Positions 33,129 to 43,729 of a DNA stretch of 64,000 nt are shown here, piece by piece. The first letter of the stretch is position 1; the number at the start of each line of letters is the position of its first letter. Where the stretch lies: contig OX381716.1 of NCBI GenBank assembly GCA_947462335.1, positions 4,832,438 through 4,896,437 on the forward strand. Direction: 5' to 3'. Source of the stretch: Harmothoe impar (taxonomy: Eukaryota > Annelida > Polychaeta > Phyllodocida > Polynoidae). The position numbers and the translations under genes were made by a program. The notes under the pieces were generated by a model. It saw only the letters and a list, made by a program, of their open reading frames with translations, was not told the DNA's origin and ran no database searches.

Positions 33129-33984
33129 CAGGGGTAGACACTAACATTTTAGACCATGGGCCACCCGGGCCCGTAGCATGAGAAAGGTGTGGGCCCGGAG
33201 CGAAAACTGTGCACCCGGGACTTTTTCATAGCAAAGTCATTTAATACATGCATAGAAAATCAATCTTATACATTTAGTGTTGTTATATTATGCCACCTTT
33301 AGAATTTCCTTCTGAAACTCTACCTTCTAGATTGAATTTTTTCTGCGAGAGTTTAGCCTGTTTTGCTATTAAATCTAAGAAGGAAGTGTACCCTCAGATT
33401 GGCGTGTTCTGGGCAATTCTGAGTCACGGTTTCCTTTTTCCCAAAAACTGTTGGAGGAGCATCCACTCACCTTAAGATTTGGAGGACCCTGCCCCCCTCG
33501 TTCTGCCACCTATGCCATGCCATCTACCTTAGGCTAGATTCACCATGAGTTGGACACACATCCTGAGACGGTCAGTGAAACTTGAGGGTATTCATGTAAA
33601 TTACGACTTCTAATGTATGTTTTTTGGAAAGAATAACACCTAAACTTTCCTATAATTCACGAATGAAGCGCTTAAAATGCTTAAAAAACTACAAAATCAA
33701 GTGTCCGTTTCAAGGTATGTGTCCGACTTCAGGTGAATCTACCCTATATTGGATAGCATATTTGGCGTGACCAAGCTTTTTCCTTTCCAACGATATGTTA
33801 CATGCCTGTACCAGCTTCACCCAGATTGATTAATGTCCATAGTTACAATATTCTCTTGAAAATAGAGCTGTATATAGCTACAGGCCGCCCGGGCCCATAA
33901 CAATGTAAATATTCAGAAAACTATGAGCCAAGACCCAAAACTGTGGGCCATTGGCTGCCGGGCCAGCGTTAGTGTCTACCCCTG
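33129..33984. mobile_element. hAT-like non-autonomous element
   Basis: Ends CAGGGGTAGACACTAACATT and GCGTTAGTGTCTACCCCTG, with subterminal inverted 'gggccacccgggccc' and 'gggccattggctgccgggcc'. CAGGGG-type termini are common in hAT families. I cannot identify the expected 8-bp duplication, so the family assignment is tentative. No transposase. Confidence 0.5.
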
Positions 33985-34990
33985 CATTATATCACAAGGA
34001 CTCCTCAATTTAAATAAGAACATATTAGAATTCATCCACAATTGTCCCCATCTCCCAGTGAACCAAAAACGTTATCAAACGATCTGAAACATTTCAATTA
34101 TAACATTATTTTACGTTACATGTAAAACGTTATTTTACCATTATATATGGTTGACCGTAAACGCTAGTATTCACAACGTAATTTAACATTTTACAGGGCT
34201 ATAGTTTATCACAGAAACATACGGAACCAAACCATAGACCCACTGCGAAAATGGATGTTGCAACCGTAGGGACATGGTAACATAGGGACATTTCCCCCCC
34301 CCCCCATTCCCACTTTTGAGCAACCACAAAAAAAAGTTCATGCCAAAAAGTCAAGTGAAAAGGGGTAAAAAAGGGTTAGAACCCCCCTCCCCTTTATTCC
34401 CCCGCCTACTTTGAAACTGCTTGTCAGGCCGCTTTTTAGGGGGGAGGTTTACCCTATACCTGTCTTACGTCATTACTCGGGACTCCCTCTTGCATTAGGC
34501 AATATATACTAACCGCTTACAATAACATTAACATATGATTACTGCCCATTACTGGGATATGTACACACGTAGGAGACTTGTGCCTACTCCCTTGGATAAA
34601 TAGACATATGCATATATGATAATATGCATATATGAACATATATTGTAATGATTCAAAACTAAACCTTCCCATTTTTCCCCTGAGGTCGGAAAGTCGCCGA
34701 AATTAAGGGTTTCAGGTTAAAAAGTCGCTTTTTTGGACCCTTTTTTGTCCAAAAGTCGCCAGGTCGACCCCCATTGAAACAGAACTATTTTATTTTGCTT
34801 GGCTATTGGTACAAATGACAAATATCTAGTGACAGTTGCGATTTATGACTTCCTATGATAACGGTGCCTTCACTATGTTTACTGCGCTGTTAATGTCAGG
34901 GGGAACTGACTTATCCTTTCTTAATAATAAATGTTATCGCTCATAACATATACTTGCAACTCCTGTTTTTAAAATTGCATTGGTTTAAAA
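33985..34990. other. no recognisable gene
   Basis: AT-rich sequence. A C run at 34291 and short motifs 'aaaagtcgcc' near 34690-34760 repeat a few times. No gene or named repeat. Confidence 0.35.
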
Positions 34991-35130
34991 ACAGATAGAC
35001 AATGGTTATGAAAGGGTATTGGGATTAACCACAGCTTGCTGGTAGGGCGACTTTGGCTTCGCTCTCGTCTGGCCCCTACCAGCAAGCTGTGGTTAATTCT
35101 ACATACCCTATCATAACCAAAGTCTATCTA
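34991..35130. repeat. palindromic element
   Basis: Arms 'aaccacagcttgctggtagg' and 'cctaccagcaagctgtggtt' are perfect inverses. Weaker pairing extends outward ('gatagacaatggttatga' against 'tcataaccaaagtctatc'). Confidence 0.65.
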
Positions 35131-35139
35131 TTACATATC

Positions 35140-35680
35140 TACATCCAGTATACGGGCCCTGGGGATGCTATTGGAACTATTGTCATGTTGCTATGGCCTC
35201 TCTGTTGCCTAGCAACAGCAATTCCAAACATTATGTGCCTAGTAAGGCCAAATAAAATAAAAGTTTTGTTTCAGGTAACATGGGAAGAATCTCTAGGGTC
35301 GGTAGGTAGGATTTTTTTTTTTTTTTTTACCTTTACTTTTTTTTACTTCCTCTCTAAAATTGACCCCAAAAAAGTGTAAAAATGGGAAGATTTTTTCAAG
35401 ATTTTTGTAAACCTAAAATTTACCCCCAAAAAAGTGTCAAAATATAAAAATTTCCTCAAAATTGCATAAAAAAACGTAGGGTCGGCCCTGTCTGGATAGG
35501 GTCGGTCGGGTGACCCGAAACAAACCTTCTTTTTTTTTGACCCAATCGGGACAATAGGTGGGATAGAAGGTATTTGACCATACCTACCCCCAGAATACAG
35601 GCCCTGGGGATTCTATTGGAACTATTGTTGTGTTTCTAGGACCAGTCTGTTAACTAGCAACAGCAATTCCAACACCTTTG
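35140..35680. repeat. duplicated ~100-bp block and spacer
   Basis: 'gggccctggggatgctattg' with 'gaactattgt' and 'ctagcaacagcaattccaa' occurs at 35152-35230 and again at 35597-35670. The spacer (35280-35520) has 'ctagggtcggtaggtagg' and 'gtagggtcggccctgtct', a T-rich run and no gene. Confidence 0.5.
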
Positions 35681-35889
35681 ACCCATCTGCAGGCACAAGG
35701 GGGCGGAGGTGGGGGCAGGGTACGAGCAGCCTCAAGCTCTGCACGCCCATTATAGCTGTCAGGCTGTAATGGGCCTGGACAATTTTGTATCTAATAAACA
35801 CTATCCTACTTAGAAAATGATCCGGGATCCTGGAACATTTCTTAATGAGATAGCTCAACCACTGATTGGTCAGTTATGGTCACATGATC

Positions 35890-36120
35890 ATGGATAAGGT
35901 TGTTAATGATGACATCGGGGTTCGAATCCCATCTTGGCACATTTTTGCATTACGTACATAAACCCATTTAAAGCATGACTCCACCTATAATGACATAATA
36001 ATATTATCTATTCAATATGTGACTAGGTACATCAGGTAAAATTCAGGTCAATTATGTAGATATCAATTGAAGTACTGATTGAGCCACAGTGGGGTTCAAA
36101 CCCACATCCTCCTGAGTGCT
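35890..36120. repeat. two tRNA-like fragments
   Basis: A perfect B box, GGTTCGAATCC, at 35919-35929 (+), and on the minus strand GTGGGTTTGAACCCCACT within 36088-36106. Neither has a pairing acceptor stem or a clear A box at the right distance. Probably SINE heads. Confidence 0.35.
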
Positions 36121-36235
36121 GAGATACAGTAGCATATAAGGGCCAGTGTAGGTATAGGTCTATAAGTAAACCCCCAGACTGTAAATGTACAGTCAGGGCC
36201 CGAGACTGGGGTAGGAGTGGCGGGGTTTGCATTTT

Positions 36236-36960
36236 GTTTCCCCATTTTGGTTGTCATGTTGACATATTGGTTGTCATGTTGACATATTGGCCGCCATGTT
36301 GACATATTGGTTGCCATGTTGACATATTGGTTGTCATGTTGACATATTGGCCGCCATGTTGACATATTGGCCGGCATGTTGACATATTGGTTGTCATGTT
36401 GACATATTGGTTGTCATGTTGACATATTGGTTGTCATGTTGACATATTGGTTGTCATGTTGACATATTGGTTGTCATGTTGACATATTGGCCGCCATGTT
36501 GACATATTGGTTGCCATGTTGACATATTGGTAGCCATGTTAACATATTGGCCGCCATGTTGACATATTAGCCGCCATGTTGACATATTAGCCGCCATGTT
36601 GACATATTGGCCGCCATGTTGACATATTGGTCGCCATGTTGACATATTGGCCGCCATGTTGACATATTGGTCGCCATATTGACATATTGGCCGCCATGTT
36701 GACATATTGGTCGCCATGTTGACATATTGGCCGCCATGTTGACATATTGGCCGCCATGTTGACATATTGGTCGCCATGTTGACATATTGGCCGCAATGTT
36801 GACATATTGGCCGCCATGTTGACATATTGGTTGTCATGTTGACATATTGGCTGCCATGTTGACATATTGGCCGCCATGTTGACATATTGGTTGTCATGTT
36901 GACATATTGGTTGTCATGTTGACATATTGGTTGTCATGTTGACATATTGGTTGTCATGTT
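36236..36960. repeat. 20-bp minisatellite GACATATTGGYYGYCATGTT
   Basis: About 36 units in exact 20-bp register. Variation is confined almost entirely to three or four bases before CATG (TTGT, CCGC, TCGC, TTGC). Variants cluster in runs. The array decays gradually to ~37130 (GACATCTTGGCCATCATG). Minus-strand frames (MSTWRPICQHGGQYVN...) are repeat translations. Confidence 0.9.
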
Positions 36961-37236
36961 AACATCTTGCCACATCTTGGCCATCATAGTGACATCTTGG
37001 CTGTCACGTGAGCATGTTGGCCGCCATGCTGTTATCTCTGCTGTCATGCCGATGACCACCATGTTGATATCTTGGCCATCATGTACACATCTGGGCTGTC
37101 GAGTTGACATCTGCCGAGTCGACATCTACTGTGTCTCATATCCAGCCAAACTCTCACGTCCCACCCCTCTCTCACATCCACTAAGTATGTCCACTACTTA
37201 TACATAACAACATGGCCAATCTATGTCATGTTGGCA

Positions 37237-38062
37237 TGTTGACAGACCCCCTTCGTCCACCCTACAACTTAAGGCGCTCTAGTCAAAACTGCCCCAATTA
37301 TCTTCGGACCCCCCTCTTTCAACCTAGAAATAAATGCAACCTGGTCAAAATTAGCGTAAATATCTTCTGACCCCCTTCGTCCACCCTTCAACTTAAAGTG
37401 CCCTAGTCAAAACTGCCCTAAATATCTCTGGACCCCCCTCGTTCACCCTATAAATGAAGGCGAATATGCTCCTTTTTGGGGAGGAGGATTTTGATCACAA
37501 CTTACCCTTCCTAGATGCATACTTGTGTATACCAATTATACCAAGTGCCCCCTGCCCCCCTATAACACTCTCTGAGATCGTTATCATATAAAATTACCTG
37601 CTGTAAAGGGATATTAGGGACCTTTAGCGAACCCGACGTAGCCAATTAAACATAGACGTATCCTATTCTTTAAGCACTGCTACGTCTGTGTCGCTACTGC
37701 TATGCCAGCTTCCGACCCCCCTTTTTCACCCTAAAACTGGAGGCGACCTGGTCAAAATTAGCTTTGATGTATACGGACCCGCCTTGTCTACCCTACAACT
37801 TAAGGCGCTTTACTCAAAACTGCCCTAAATATCTCCCCCTCACCCACACTAGAAATGAAGGTGACCTGGTCAAAATTAGCCTAAATGTCTTTGTTCACCC
37901 TACAACTTAATTTTGGTAAAAACTCAAAAATATGCTCCTTTCTGGTGAGGAGAATTTTGATCGAAAAGTACCCTTCCTAGCTGCATACTTGTGTATACAA
38001 ATTATACCAAGTGCCACTCCCTACACCCCCCCCCCCCCCGATAATACTCTCTGAGATTGTGA
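37237..38062. repeat. diverged direct repeat, ~470-bp period
   Basis: 'ccaccctacaacttaaggcg' with 'tcaaaactgccc' recurs at ~37257, 37380 and 37795. 'acccttcctagmtgcatact' with 'attataccaagtgcc' is at 37504 and 37970. Two to three diverged units; no gene. Confidence 0.55.
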
Positions 38063-38069
38063 GGCAGGT

Positions 38070-38240
38070 ATACCTTATTTGACATAATAAGCTCCCTCCC
38101 TCCCTCTAATAAGCGCCCACCTTTTTGGGGCATATTTAGACTAGACCAAAGGCTCAAATTTCATGATTTTGGAGAAAATTAAAAACGCCATGAAAATAAT
38201 GTTATAAACGCCCAGGGCGCTAATTACGTTAAATACGGTA
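38070..38240. mobile_element. MITE with TACCKTATTTGAC ends
   Basis: Starts TACCTTATTTGACATAATAA and ends GCTAATTACGTTAAATACGGTA, with 'taagcgcccac' and 'aaacgcccagggcgc' inside. About 170 bp, inverted termini, no coding capacity. Confidence 0.5.
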
Positions 38241-39939
38241 ATATATTTCCCTCTCATTAGATGGGGCCAGGGCTGTCTGAGTGCTAAAGAGAAGCTTATT
38301 CCAACCAATCATGTAGCTTTCTACACCAAATCATGAGAGGCCATGAGTGACTGTTTATGGTAATTATAGCAATGTCTCGACCAATCATTAGTTAGTCCGT
38401 GCCACTGATGGCTACCGTCAGTTCCAGCCTGCCGCGATGCAATGGCCGGGAGTTCCCTGCTTTTCTGCTGGCTCAACTCGCTCCTTATGTAATAGAATAG
38501 AGATTGGCGGAAGTCAAGTGATCAGACAGTTAGAGGAGGAATCTATTTATAGAAGGTCACTTGACAAATGACGTCAGACCACAAAATGGCGCCAGCACCC
38601 CATAAACTTAGGCCAGACGACGATGGGAGTAACCTATGTTAAGCTCGATAAACTAATCATTAGTGGGTTTCATAAAGTGTAATACAGAGAGGGTAGAGGA
38701 GCGTCTTTAAGAAGGAAGGGGCATGTATAAGAGGGGAGGGCGTGTATAAGAGTCAACACGGCGGTCACATGCATGTAAAGATGACGGACAGTCTCATGTC
38801 AACATGGCGGACATTTTTATGTCAACATGGCGGTCACATGCACGTCAACATGGCAGACAGTCTCATGTTAACATGGCTCTCATGATGACGACATGACGGT
38901 CATAATGATGACATGGCATACCAGGGTGCAACCCAGTGAACAAAGTCACGTTATTTCAATGTTAAAAAAACGTCATCAGAAGGTTTGCAAACGTTTGTCT
39001 CTGAACGATTTTATTACGTAAAAACGTAAACTCAAAATAACGTTAAAATAACGTTTATCTAGAACGTTTTATTGACGTTAGATTAACGTTGAAATGACTT
39101 TTTGAGAAGGTTTCATTGAGGTTATAAAAAGCACATTGAAATAACGTTTCATATAAACGTTTTATTGTGGTAAAAATAACGTTCTGAAAGCCCTTAATTA
39201 AGCATGTGATGGCGAGGTTAATGTAAATATCCTTTTATTTCAAAGTATAACTTAAAGAATTCATCCATGTTTTCATTGTTAGGGCTATATTAGACTGTAC
39301 AACTTGTAATCAGGAGTCTGATAGCCTATGGTATTATGATATAGGAATAACAAAGGAGGACTGATATATGCATTTGGTAACTCTACAAACAAGGTGTTTA
39401 ACATAACCCTCATCCTAAATCATGCAATTGGTAAGGCATACATCAGTAAATAGCATAAATTTTGACAAAGATATTATAATATTGCATGCCAATGCTAGTG
39501 CCAATACATATTTGTCTATATCCTACAGTTATAGCACATGATTTTTAAGTATACAACGCCCTAGCTGCAGTAAAGTAGCATTATCAACTAGACTGACCTC
39601 TGGTGAGATAAATTGGAACAATGTAAAACGTTTTAAAAACGTTATTTTAACGTTTTCTAAGGTTTTAGCATGACATGGTGATTTATCTCCTGATATCATG
39701 TATGATAGCTCTATGCATATAACCATGCCATTTTATGCAATTAAACAATGTCATATGGGCACCTACAACTTATATATCCAGAAGTGTGGACTGGGTGGGC
39801 AGGAGTCCGGCGGGGAGTCCGGGGAGTCAGGAGTTAGGGCGCCAACTGTCCCAGGGCCCGAGAGTCCCCACCCCATTGACGTTCGCAGATTTGGCTATTT
39901 AATTCAATTCTGTATAATTATTTTTAAATGGTTTGACAA
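38241..39939. other. no gene; dispersed minisatellite-like motifs
   Basis: At 38745-38935 'aacatggcggwca' occurs about six times, recalling the CATGGCGGCCAATATGTCAA unit of the 36236 array read on the other strand. Around 38950-39185 and 39626-39680 the motif AACGTTTTATTGACGTT and relatives recur on both strands, probably a diverged MITE. Nothing coding. Confidence 0.4.
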
Positions 39940-40045
39940 AATATCAAGTCAGGTTGACCTTAGCACTGAGCCTCGTATTTCGCAAAAGGTGAATAACCAG
40001 CCCCCGTATTTCCTCAAACCTCCGTATTTCGCAAAAACTTCACTT
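39940..40045 (+). mobile_element. SINE 3' part, left of the Polinton
   Basis: 'gagcctcgtatttcgcaaaa', 'ggtgaataaccagcccccgt', 'atttc', 'caaacctccgt' match 50661-50765, the body of a SINE with a tRNA-Glu-like head. The head is missing here. The two copies lie on either side of the 10.4 kb Polinton in the same orientation, by coincidence or because this region is SINE-rich. Confidence 0.5.
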
Positions 40046-40104
40046 CCTGTCCAGCGTAAGGATACACAAGGTAAGCGGGTCAAAGTGCCTACAGAGTGTT
40101 CCTT

Positions 40105-40430
40105 AGTAGTATATAATGTATCGGAACGGGACTATGCTTAAGTACTGTTTATTACTCACTCGATATGCAGCCAATCAGAGGCCGCCATTTGGTCACGTGA
40201 CCCGTTGCCATGGTAACGTGACCTACTTAGGACTCTCAGCCAATCAGAAGCCAGCATTCTGGTAACTATGGTAACGTGACCTACTTAGGGTTTGTTTGTA
40301 AACAACACCACGTGGCTCTCTTGTTTGTAAACAACACCACGTGACACGTGACTGTTTGTAAACAAACAAAAAAAAGTTATATAACTTATATAGAAAATAA
40401 AACACAACAAGATAATTTCTTTTTTTTCAT
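40105..40430. repeat. left TIR of the 10.4 kb Polinton
   Basis: The outer ~80 bp are nearly shared with the 18.5 kb element. Further in come CCAATCAGAGGC boxes, GGTCACGTGACC, ACGTGACCTACTTAGG, three GTTTGTAAACAACACCACGT blocks and an AT-rich 'aagttatataacttatatag'. The inner border is the T-run near 40430, matching the A-run at 50047. Confidence 0.85.
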
Positions 40431-40508
40431 GTTATGCTAAAATTATATTTTCAAAAAGCACATCTGTTACAGTGTCTATGTGTAAGTACGCGCGTTCTCA
40501 TTCAAACA

Positions 40509-41180
40509 CTATAACACTATTATACTGTAGCAGCAGCAGGTAGGGCAGGAAGAAAAGCAAGAGCACGAGCACGAGCACGCGACGACACCATTTGCACCAT
40601 CCGGCCGTCGCGTTGGTAGCCCTACTACCCGTCGCGCATTCAACTGGAGGCTTAAGTGTGACAAATGACGATTCTTTGTCGACGCGACTACTAACATCAG
40701 CAGCATCAGCAGCATCAGCAGCAGCGGTAGCAGCATCGGCAGCAGCGGTACAGCAGCAGCAGCAGCGGCAGCAGCAGCGGCAGCAGCAGCAGCAGCAGCG
40801 GCAGCAGCAGTAGCGTGAGCATTAGCAACAACAGCAGCAGCGGCAGTAGCAAGGGCAACAGAGCGTACACTAGCAGCAGCAGTCCTAACATCAGCAGCGA
40901 CATCAGCGGCGACATCGGCAGCCGCAACAGCATCAGCAGCAGCAGCGTCGGCATCGGCGGCATTAGTAGCTGCATCGGCAGCAGCAACAGCAGCAGTCAC
41001 AGCCGCAGCGGCAACAACAACAACGCCATCACAACCAGCGTCACTAACAGCCGCAGTAAATGCAGCAGTAGCACGATGAGCAGCACTAGCAGCAGCAGTA
41101 GCAGCGGCTACAGCAGCAGCTTCACATTCGCGCGCTGCTTCATCATACCGCTTTATGTCACGGTCGTAACTTTCCATCAT
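40509..41180 (-). CDS. alanine-rich protein, divergent gene (candidate)
   Basis: Reading leftward from ATG at 41180 gives 223 residues, starting MMESYDRDIKRYDEAARE and then ~150 residues dominated by alanine with valine, aspartate and threonine. It ends in a cysteine/serine-rich tail. A minus-strand TATATAA lies at 41291-41297, ~110 bp upstream of the ATG. The N-terminal 30 residues are not repetitive and look coding. The rest may be a by-product of GCN repeats. A ~120-bp stretch shared with the 18.5 kb element favours coding in the opposite frame, which argues against the C-terminal part. No function can be assigned. Confidence 0.35.
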   Translation of the reverse strand: MMESYDRDIKRYDEAARECEAAAVAAATAAASAAHRATAAFTAAVSDAGCDGVVVVAAAAVTAAVAAADAATNAADADAAAADAVAAADVAADVAADVRTAAASVRSVALATAAAAVVANAHATAAAAAAAAAAAAAAAAAAAVPLLPMLLPLLLMLLMLLMLVVASTKNRHLSHLSLQLNARRVVGLPTRRPDGANGVVACSCSCSCFSSCPTCCCYSIIVL

Positions 41181-41203
41181 GGTGATCTGCAAATTGAGGC
41201 GTG

Positions 41204-41239
<36 letters not shown>

Positions 41240-41285
41240 GAGAGAATGATGATGATGATGATGATGATGAAGACGGTTTCACTCC

Positions 41286-42063
41286 CCCTTATATACCTTT
41301 ACTCCGCGGTGGTAGGGCGGCGACTCCCCCCTTTTTTCAAGCCACCGGCCAGCTGCCCACTCACGGCAGGTCTTAAGATTAGCCTTAAGTCGCTTACTAC
41401 GCGCTCACCCCTCTAATCACATTTTCCAGCCGCCGGCCAGCTGACTGCTGACGACAGGAGAGGGTGATTTTTTTTTCTTTAGATTTAAGTCGCTTACCAC
41501 ACGCGCACCCTCTAGTCACAGACAGAGTCACAGAAAGGGAGGGGGCCGCTTTGTTCACGCTACCTGTAGTTGTTTTCTATACACACTCTAAGCCCATGAC
41601 CTCCTAATCCTTTATACAGGTAACACGCGTTCAACTAATTACACTATTGTATGACAGTCGGTACACAGATTAATTTAAAACCACCCTCCCATCTGGATCC
41701 ATGACTGGTGGGTGGAAGGATCCAGCTGAAAAGCGTGATTAGGGCTTTTGTTTCTCTTATGATAGCAGCAGGTCAGCATGCGACAGCTGAAAATGTCAGA
41801 CTAAGTCAAACTCTCGTCGCTCCTATAAAAGACTGAGATGCATTCTCTTTCCACACACCCTTCTACCATCACCGCCGTCACCGCCACCGCCGACCAGCCG
41901 ACCGCCGCCACCGCCTGCAGTCACCCGGTCGCCCCTACCGTCACCGCCATCACGCCAGCAGGGAATTTCGAGCTGAGTCTGCTTATTGCTTATTTTTTTC
42001 TTTGAGCTTTTTGTTTTAAAATTTTTATTTTCGCTGAGTCTTTTTTTTTTGGAGGAAAGAAAT
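41286..42063 (+). promoter_or_regulatory. divergent promoter/leader region
   Basis: Holds a minus-strand TATA (41291-41297) and a + strand TATAAAA at 41824-41830, 240 bp before the next ATG. Segments match 24060-24310 of the 18.5 kb element ('taagtcgcttaccacacgc', 'ctttatacaggtaac', 'cgacagctgaaaa'). A near-palindrome, 'tctggatcca...tggaaggatccagct', lies at 41692-41724. Confidence 0.5.
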
Positions 42064-42720
42064 ATGGCGCCGCAGAGGGCGCGAGTTTTTAAAAGACGGA
42101 CACGCGAACAAAGTGCCCTCCTCAACTGCCCGGCTATTTTTTTATCTCAAAGGAGAGAGCGTCACGTAGTTGAGGTTCACGCTTCTCTTGAAGCGTTCCG
42201 AATTCTCGAGAAAAGCAAAGCCGAGTGCCAACTAAATCGTCGTTATACAAGAGCGGAAAAGGAAAACGTAGCGACATGGCCGAGAGCCGTCTTCTCAGAA
42301 CAGTATTTACTCCACCATTGCATAATAGCCGCTCTCAGCGCCCCCACTCGTTGGGCGTTTCATGAAAAGAAAGAGCGCTGCTACTCCCCTCACCCTGCCT
42401 CCTCTTATAAAGTGAGAATAAGCGCTATGAAACGATTCGACAAGCCAATCGTTTTTTTGGGAGTGACTGCAGCTCCCACTCGGTGGGCGCGCGTTGTGGC
42501 CGACGTGAACACGGTCTCTAAACGTTTCGACGTCGTCACTTGTTATCCCGCATATTACAACACAGCCGAATTGAAGAAGATAGGGACGCACTATTTTAAA
42601 CCATACGCTCCAATATGTATTTGTCACCGCCGCGCTCGCACTCCTTATTGCTTTTTCGAGACGATGGTGTCACAACACAGAAAAAGAAAAAAAAGCGGCA
42701 AAGCGACGAGCTTTGCCTAA
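42064..42720 (+). CDS. basic protein of unknown function
   Basis: 218 residues from ATG 42064, the first methionine after the TATAAAA at 41824 in a good context (gaaatATGg). The open frame extends upstream without ATG. The protein is basic and cysteine/histidine-containing, with KRRTREQS near the N-terminus and RKRKKSGK at the C-terminus. The motif APTRWA occurs twice (about residues 93 and 138), suggesting an internal duplication of a ~45-residue unit. No membrane span or signal peptide. I know no family that it fits. It occupies the place where the 18.5 kb element has its unrelated orphan gene. A polyadenylation signal, AATAAA, follows at 42803. Confidence 0.55.
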   Translation: MAPQRARVFKRRTREQSALLNCPAIFLSQRRERHVVEVHASLEAFRILEKSKAECQLNRRYTRAEKENVATWPRAVFSEQYLLHHCIIAALSAPTRWAFHEKKERCYSPHPASSYKVRISAMKRFDKPIVFLGVTAAPTRWARVVADVNTVSKRFDVVTCYPAYYNTAELKKIGTHYFKPYAPICICHRRARTPYCFFETMVSQHRKRKKSGKATSFA

Positions 42721-42802
42721 ATGATCAAAAAAAAAAAAAAAAAGATTGATCTGCGCTTTTCTCTCCTCTTCCCCTCCTCCTCCTCCTCTTCTTTTTTTAA
42801 AA

Positions 42803-42835
42803 AATAAATATTTGTATCAGTCTGATACAAACATT
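42803..42835 (+). terminator. poly(A) signal and hairpin after the first gene
   Basis: AATAAA at 42803-42808 is followed by the perfect inverted repeat TTTGTATCAG/CTGATACAAA (42811-42831), the kind of compact 3' end seen between viral transcription units. Confidence 0.5.
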
Positions 42836-42923
42836 TATGACTATTGAGTGAAAATAGAATTTATCGCAAAAATAAAAAGAAAAAAAAAGACACTTCTGCC
42901 GCCGCTACTGTGACACCGTCCGG

Positions 42924-42935
42924 TATCAATAAAAA
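42924..42935 (+). promoter_or_regulatory. TATA-like box / AATAAA upstream of the ATPase
   Basis: TATCAATAAAAAG, 121 bp before the ATPase ATG. It is closely similar to TATAAATAAAAAG at 47972, before the major capsid gene. Both overlap an AATAAA, so one motif could end the upstream transcript and start the next. Confidence 0.45.
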
Positions 42936-43044
42936 GGTCTGCTGACATTTCTCCACAACCATTCACTACCGAACGTTCGAGTGAGAAACACAGCAGACAG
43001 TCAGACACACAACTACTCTCTGACGCGTGCTGAAAAAAACAAAA

Positions 43045-43680
43045 ATGTCGAGTAGTAAAAGCAAACTCTTCACAGAAATTCATTTCGACGCTCGACTACA
43101 AGGACCCTTTAGTTGTATCATTAGCGGTCCATCGGGTTGTGGAAAATCGCGCTTGGTGGATCAATTTCTGAGCGACGTGAACAATTTGGTCACGCCGCCG
43201 GTGGAAAAGACTTTTTACCATTACGGCGAGTGGCAACCTCTGTTTGAAAAAATGCAAAATCAGTACGGTGTGGAATTCAGAGAAGGTCTTCCTAGCAAAG
43301 AGTCTATAGCGGGAGACATGGAAGTAGCAGAAGACGCTTTACGACCACACACTCTACTGATATTGGACGATCTGATGAGCAGTTCCAATCAGCAAGTGGT
43401 AGCTGACATCTTTACTAAATACTCCCATCACTGGAACGTGAGCGTCATATACATCACTCAGAACCTATTCCAGAAATCACCCGACTTTCGAACTATGAGT
43501 CTGAACGCTCACTACATGATCGTTTTCAAGAACCCGCGCGACATGGGGCAAATAGCTAGTCTGTCTTGCCAGGTGTTTCCCTCCAACGCGGCGGCCCTCT
43601 CTAGTATATTTACCCATGAACTCAAGCGACCTCACTCATACCTCCTTCTGGACTTCACACTTCCATACACTCTCAGCTAG
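43045..43680 (+). CDS. Polinton packaging ATPase (FtsK/HerA, A32-like)
   Basis: 211 residues. Walker A is GPSGCGKS at about residues 28-35 and Walker B TLLILDDL at ~104-111, followed by a sensor-like YITQN at ~142. This arrangement and the short length match the genome-packaging ATPases of Polintons, adintoviruses and virophages, which pump DNA into capsids. The start at 43045 is the first ATG, in an A-rich leader (acaaaaATG). The downstream gene starts 49 bp after its stop in the same style. Well preserved, with no stops or frameshifts. Confidence 0.85.
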   Translation: MSSSKSKLFTEIHFDARLQGPFSCIISGPSGCGKSRLVDQFLSDVNNLVTPPVEKTFYHYGEWQPLFEKMQNQYGVEFREGLPSKESIAGDMEVAEDALRPHTLLILDDLMSSSNQQVVADIFTKYSHHWNVSVIYITQNLFQKSPDFRTMSLNAHYMIVFKNPRDMGQIASLSCQVFPSNAAALSSIFTHELKRPHSYLLLDFTLPYTLS

Positions 43681-43729
43681 TATTCGTACCGCTAGACAAA
43701 AAAAAGAACAAGAGAAAGCAGTAGCAAAA

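Noticed and set aside
36096..36897. ORFs reading MSTWRPICQHGG repeats
   Set aside because: Products of the 20-bp array at 36236-36960.
41823..42125. Minus-strand ORF opposite the start of the first Polinton gene
   Set aside because: Shadow of the + strand gene and its CCGCC-rich leader; no TATA or motif.
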